A stretch of 43,807 nucleotides of DNA, from assembly GCA_021731165.1 (NCBI GenBank), contig JAKFXY010000020.1, positions 4,992-48,798 on the forward strand. Reading direction: 5' to 3'. Every line of letters begins with the position of its first letter. Position 1 is the first letter of the stretch. The translations under genes were made by a program, and so were the position numbers. The notes beneath the pieces were generated by a model, which saw only the letters and a list, made by a program, of their open reading frames with translations, was not told the origin of the DNA and did not search any database. Source of the stretch: Acidobacteriota bacterium (GTDB taxonomy: Bacteria > Acidobacteriota > Vicinamibacteria > Vicinamibacterales > UBA2999). Positions 40,995-43,807 of the stretch are shown here, in pieces.

Positions 40995-43718
40995 TCAGGC
41001 TGTTGCCGGGTTGGGCTTGTCGGGATTGATGCCCAGATCCTTGATGGCCTTCTGCACGACTCCGGCGTCGAGCTTGCCGTCCTGCATGAGCGCGCTCAGC
41101 GTCGCGGCCGTGATGAACTTCGCGTCCACCTCGAAGAAGTCGCGGAGCGACGCGCGCCCCTCGCTCCGCCCAAAGCCGTCGGTCCCGAGCGACGTCAGCT
41201 TCCTGGGCATCCAGCGATCGATTGAGTCCGGCAAGGCCTTCACGTAGTCCGACGCGGCCACGATGACACCCTCGGTCTCACCGAGACACTGTGTTACGTA
41301 CGGCACCCGGGCCGGCTGGCCAGGATGGAGACGGTTCCAGCGCTCCGCGACATGCCCGTCGCGATAGAGCTCCTGGTAGCTGGTCACGCTCCACACGTCA
41401 GCCGCCACGTCATACGACTCGAGCATCTGCTGCGCCTTCAGCACTTCGTTGAGAATGGCGCCGCTGCCGAGCAACTGTGCCCGCAGCCCGGGCGTCTTCT
41501 TCGACTCGGTGTTTCCGAGCGCGGTCGATCCCGAAGCGCCGCGTGCAGGAGCGGCGCGGAGCCGATAGAGCCCCTTGAGGATGCCTTCGCGCGCGCCCTC
41601 GGGCATCGGCAGCATCTCGTACTGCTCGTTCATCACGGTGATGTAGTAGAAGATGCTCTCGCCGTCCTTGTACATCCGCCGGATGCCGTCCTCGATGATC
41701 ACCGCGATCTCATAGCCGAACGTTGGATCGTAGGAGAGGAGCGTCGGCACGGCGAGCGAAAGAAGGTGACTGTGGCCATCCTGATGCTGCAGCCCTTCTC
41801 CGGCAAGGGTCGTCCGGCCGGCCGTCCCGCCCAGAAGGAAGCCGCGGGTACGAGTGTCGGCCGCCGCCCACACGAGGTCGCCCACGCGCTGCATGCCGAA
41901 CATCGAGTAGTAGATGAAGAATGGGATGGTGTTGATGCCGTGCGTCGCATACGCGCTGCCTGCGGCGATGAACGAGGAGATTGAGCCAGCCTCGGTAATG
42001 CCTTCCTCGAGAATCTGCCCCTCCTTCGCCTCCTTGTAGTAGAGCAGCGTATCCACGTCCACCGGCTCGTACAACTGACCGACATGGGAGTAGATCCCGA
42101 CCTGACGGAAGAGCGACTCCATCCCGAACGTGCGCGCCTCGTCCGGCACGATCGGTACGACGAGGTCGCCGATCTCCTTGTCCTTCAGCATCTTCGACAA
42201 CATGCGCACGAACGCCATCGTCGTTGACACCTTGCGGCCGTCGCTGCCTTTGTGGAATTCGGCGAAGAGCTCCGGCAGCGTGTCGGCCTTGAGCGGCTCG
42301 ACTTCAACGGAGCGCGTCGGAACGAAGCCGCCCAGCTGCGTCCGCCGCTCGAGCATGTAGCTGACTTCCGGGCTGTTGTCCGACGGCCGATAGAATGGCG
42401 CCTTCGCCACGTCCTCGTCACCGATCGGAATGCCGAAGCGCGTGCGGAATGCCTTCAGCTCGTCTTCGTTCAACTTCTTCTGCTGGTGCGTGATGTTCTT
42501 CCCCTCGCCCGCCTCACCGATGCCGTAGCCCTTGATGGTGCGCGCGAGGATGACGGTGGGCTGCCCGGTGTGCTCGACGGCGGCCTTGTACGCGGCGTAG
42601 ACCTTGATGGGATCGTGCCCGCCGAGCGTCAGCTTCTTGAGCTGCTCGTCCGAGAGATGCTTGACCATGTCGACGAGCGCCGGATCGACACCCCAGAAAT
42701 GGTTGCGGACGTAGTCGCCAGACTCCACGGCGTACTTCTGATACTCGCCGTCCACCACTTCGCCCATCCGCTTGATGAGCAGCCCGCCGTGATCCTTCTC
42801 GAGCAGCGCGTCCCACTCGCCGCCCCAGATCACTTTCAGGACGTTCCAGCCCGCGCCCCGGAATGCCGCCTCGAGCTCCTGGATGATCTGACCGTTGCCG
42901 CGAACCGGACCGTCGAGGCGCTGGAGGTTGCAGTTGATGACGAAGATGAGGTTGTCGAGCTTCTCTCGAGAGGCCAGAGTAATCGCCCCCAGCGTCTCCG
43001 GCTCGTCGGTTTCGCCGTCGCCGAGAAACGCCCAGACCTTCGAGTTCGATCGCTTCTTGAGGCCGCGATCCTCGAGGTAACGCATGAAGCGGGCTTGGTA
43101 GATCGCGCAGATCGGTCCGAGGCCCATCGACACCGTCGGGAACTCCCAGAAGTCCGGCATCAGCCAGGGGTGGGGGTACGACGAGAGGCCGCCGCCCTCC
43201 TTCAGCTCGCGTCGGAAGTTCTCCAACTTCTCAACGGGCAGTCGCCCTTCGACGAACGCGCGCGCGTAGATGCCTGGCGCCGCGTGTCCCTGGAAGTAGA
43301 TGATGTCACCGTCGTGGTTGTCGCCCTTGCCCTTGAAGAAGTGGTTGAATCCCACCTCATAGAGCGTGGCGGCCGAGGCGAATGTGGAAATGTGGCCGCC
43401 GATGCCCTCCTCCGCCTTGTTCGCCTTGACCACCATCGCCAGCGCGTTCCACCGCACCAGGCTCTTGACGCGGCGCTCGATCTCCCGGCTCCCCGGGAAA
43501 GGCGGCTGTTCCGCGGCGGGGATGGTGTTGACGTAAGGGGTGTTGGCGGTGAAAGGCTGCCTGACGCCCTTCTGCCTGGCATAGTCCGAGAGGTCGTGAA
43601 GCAGGCGGCTGACCCGTGTCGGGCCACCGGACTGAAGGACGTAGTCAAGCGATTCGAGCCATTCGCGAGTCTCGACCGCTTCGAGCTCCGCCGCGTCCTT
43701 CGGTGCAGTGTTGCGCAT
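40995..43718 (-). CDS. aceE: Pyruvate dehydrogenase E1, homodimeric type
   Basis: This 907-residue thiamine-diphosphate enzyme decarboxylates pyruvate and acetylates the E2 lipoyl arm. The ThDP motif is GDGETDEPETLGAITLASREKLDNLIFVINCNLQRLDGPV. Other AceE hallmarks are GGHISTFASAATLYEVGFNHFF, YFQGHAAPGIYARAF, RTIKGYGIGEAGEGKNITHQQKK and YEPVDVDTLLYYKEAKEGQILEEGITEAGS. Length matches the proteobacterial AceE type, not the two-subunit E1. ATG 43718 with GAGG five bases upstream is preferred over the track's GTG at 43736. It is the first gene of aceE-aceF-lpdA. Confidence 0.96.
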   Translation of the reverse strand: MRNTAPKDAAELEAVETREWLESLDYVLQSGGPTRVSRLLHDLSDYARQKGVRQPFTANTPYVNTIPAAEQPPFPGSREIERRVKSLVRWNALAMVVKANKAEEGIGGHISTFASAATLYEVGFNHFFKGKGDNHDGDIIYFQGHAAPGIYARAFVEGRLPVEKLENFRRELKEGGGLSSYPHPWLMPDFWEFPTVSMGLGPICAIYQARFMRYLEDRGLKKRSNSKVWAFLGDGETDEPETLGAITLASREKLDNLIFVINCNLQRLDGPVRGNGQIIQELEAAFRGAGWNVLKVIWGGEWDALLEKDHGGLLIKRMGEVVDGEYQKYAVESGDYVRNHFWGVDPALVDMVKHLSDEQLKKLTLGGHDPIKVYAAYKAAVEHTGQPTVILARTIKGYGIGEAGEGKNITHQQKKLNEDELKAFRTRFGIPIGDEDVAKAPFYRPSDNSPEVSYMLERRTQLGGFVPTRSVEVEPLKADTLPELFAEFHKGSDGRKVSTTMAFVRMLSKMLKDKEIGDLVVPIVPDEARTFGMESLFRQVGIYSHVGQLYEPVDVDTLLYYKEAKEGQILEEGITEAGSISSFIAAGSAYATHGINTIPFFIYYSMFGMQRVGDLVWAAADTRTRGFLLGGTAGRTTLAGEGLQHQDGHSHLLSLAVPTLLSYDPTFGYEIAVIIEDGIRRMYKDGESIFYYITVMNEQYEMLPMPEGAREGILKGLYRLRAAPARGASGSTALGNTESKKTPGLRAQLLGSGAILNEVLKAQQMLESYDVAADVWSVTSYQELYRDGHVAERWNRLHPGQPARVPYVTQCLGETEGVIVAASDYVKALPDSIDRWMPRKLTSLGTDGFGRSEGRASLRDFFEVDAKFITAATLSALMQDGKLDAGVVQKAIKDLGINPDKPNPATA

Positions 43719-43748
43719 GGGTCCTCGTGGGTTCACGGTTACAGATCG

Positions 43749-43754
43749 ATTCTA
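43749..43754 (-). promoter_or_regulatory. Possible -10 box of the aceE operon
   Basis: TAGAAT on the minus strand lies about 30 bases upstream of the aceE ATG. No convincing -35 is seen in the remaining sequence before the window edge. Confidence 0.25.
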
Positions 43755-43807
43755 CTATTCACCGAAGACTTCTGATGAAGACAGTTTCGTCCGATCGTCC
43801 CCCGCCC

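Noticed and set aside
42252-43775. 507-residue plus-strand ORF opposite aceE
   Set aside because: It is a shadow of the fully conserved aceE gene.

Overview
The window is GC-rich, densely coded bacterial chromosome. A eukaryote-like Ser/Thr kinase fused to a TolB-type propeller, a CCAEP-tailed radical SAM protein, DinB, TPM and LemA proteins, a DUF5777 barrel and a mycobacterial Sdh1-like succinate dehydrogenase together suggest Acidobacteriota, most likely the Vicinamibacteria. That placement is inference from gene content; there is no rRNA gene here. I see no tRNA, rRNA, CRISPR array, insertion sequence or prophage. The longest gene-free stretch is about 280 bases.

Layout. 1-4954: the end of an unknown membrane gene, a 36-residue membrane peptide, the Ser/Thr kinase, and a divergent molybdopterin oxidoreductase. 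5025-9645: YggX, then a minus-strand pair (CCAEP-tail radical SAM protein and ATP-grasp enzyme) diverging from a POT peptide transporter. 9740-11568: a secreted post-COAP-1-like protein and YvcK. 11752-16932: a tight six-gene plus-strand operon (nucleotidyltransferase-like, TPM, LemA, DinB, a GT-C-like membrane protein, a YheT hydrolase). 16902-20040: a truncated DUF72 gene, a CusF-SCO copper chaperone fusion overlapping a transglutaminase-like gene, and small genes around an EEP-family phosphatase. 20053-22187: an ECF sigma factor, a zinc-binding anti-sigma factor and a TlpA thioredoxin. 22471-27455: a giant metallopeptidase/propeller/outer-membrane-barrel fusion, a TPR-aspartyl protease and a 7Fe ferredoxin. 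27647-32675: a histidine kinase and NtrC-class sigma-54 regulator, followed by a CuA cupredoxin, a DUF5777 barrel and a second cupredoxin. 33119-43718: central carbon metabolism, with lipoyl synthase, succinate dehydrogenase (sdhC-sdhA-sdhB) and a complete pyruvate dehydrogenase complex (E1, E2, E3).

How the genes work together. LipA makes the lipoyl group that the E2 subunit carries, and the pyruvate dehydrogenase and succinate dehydrogenase beside it feed acetyl-CoA and electrons into respiration. The sigma-54 regulator has a convincing -24/-12 promoter 180 bp downstream, in front of the copper-protein operon, so the two-component pair probably controls that operon. The sigma/anti-sigma/TlpA operon looks like an envelope or redox stress unit.

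Most interesting signals. (1) The CCAEP-tail radical SAM / ATP-grasp / POT neighbourhood looks like an uncharacterised small-molecule or peptide pathway. (2) Degenerate 7-bp tandem repeats occur at five places, each with its own unit sequence. One is a 63-bp (9 x 7 = 21 codon) insert inside the radical SAM gene; the others sit at gene junctions. (3) The sigma-54 promoter links the two-component system to the copper proteins.
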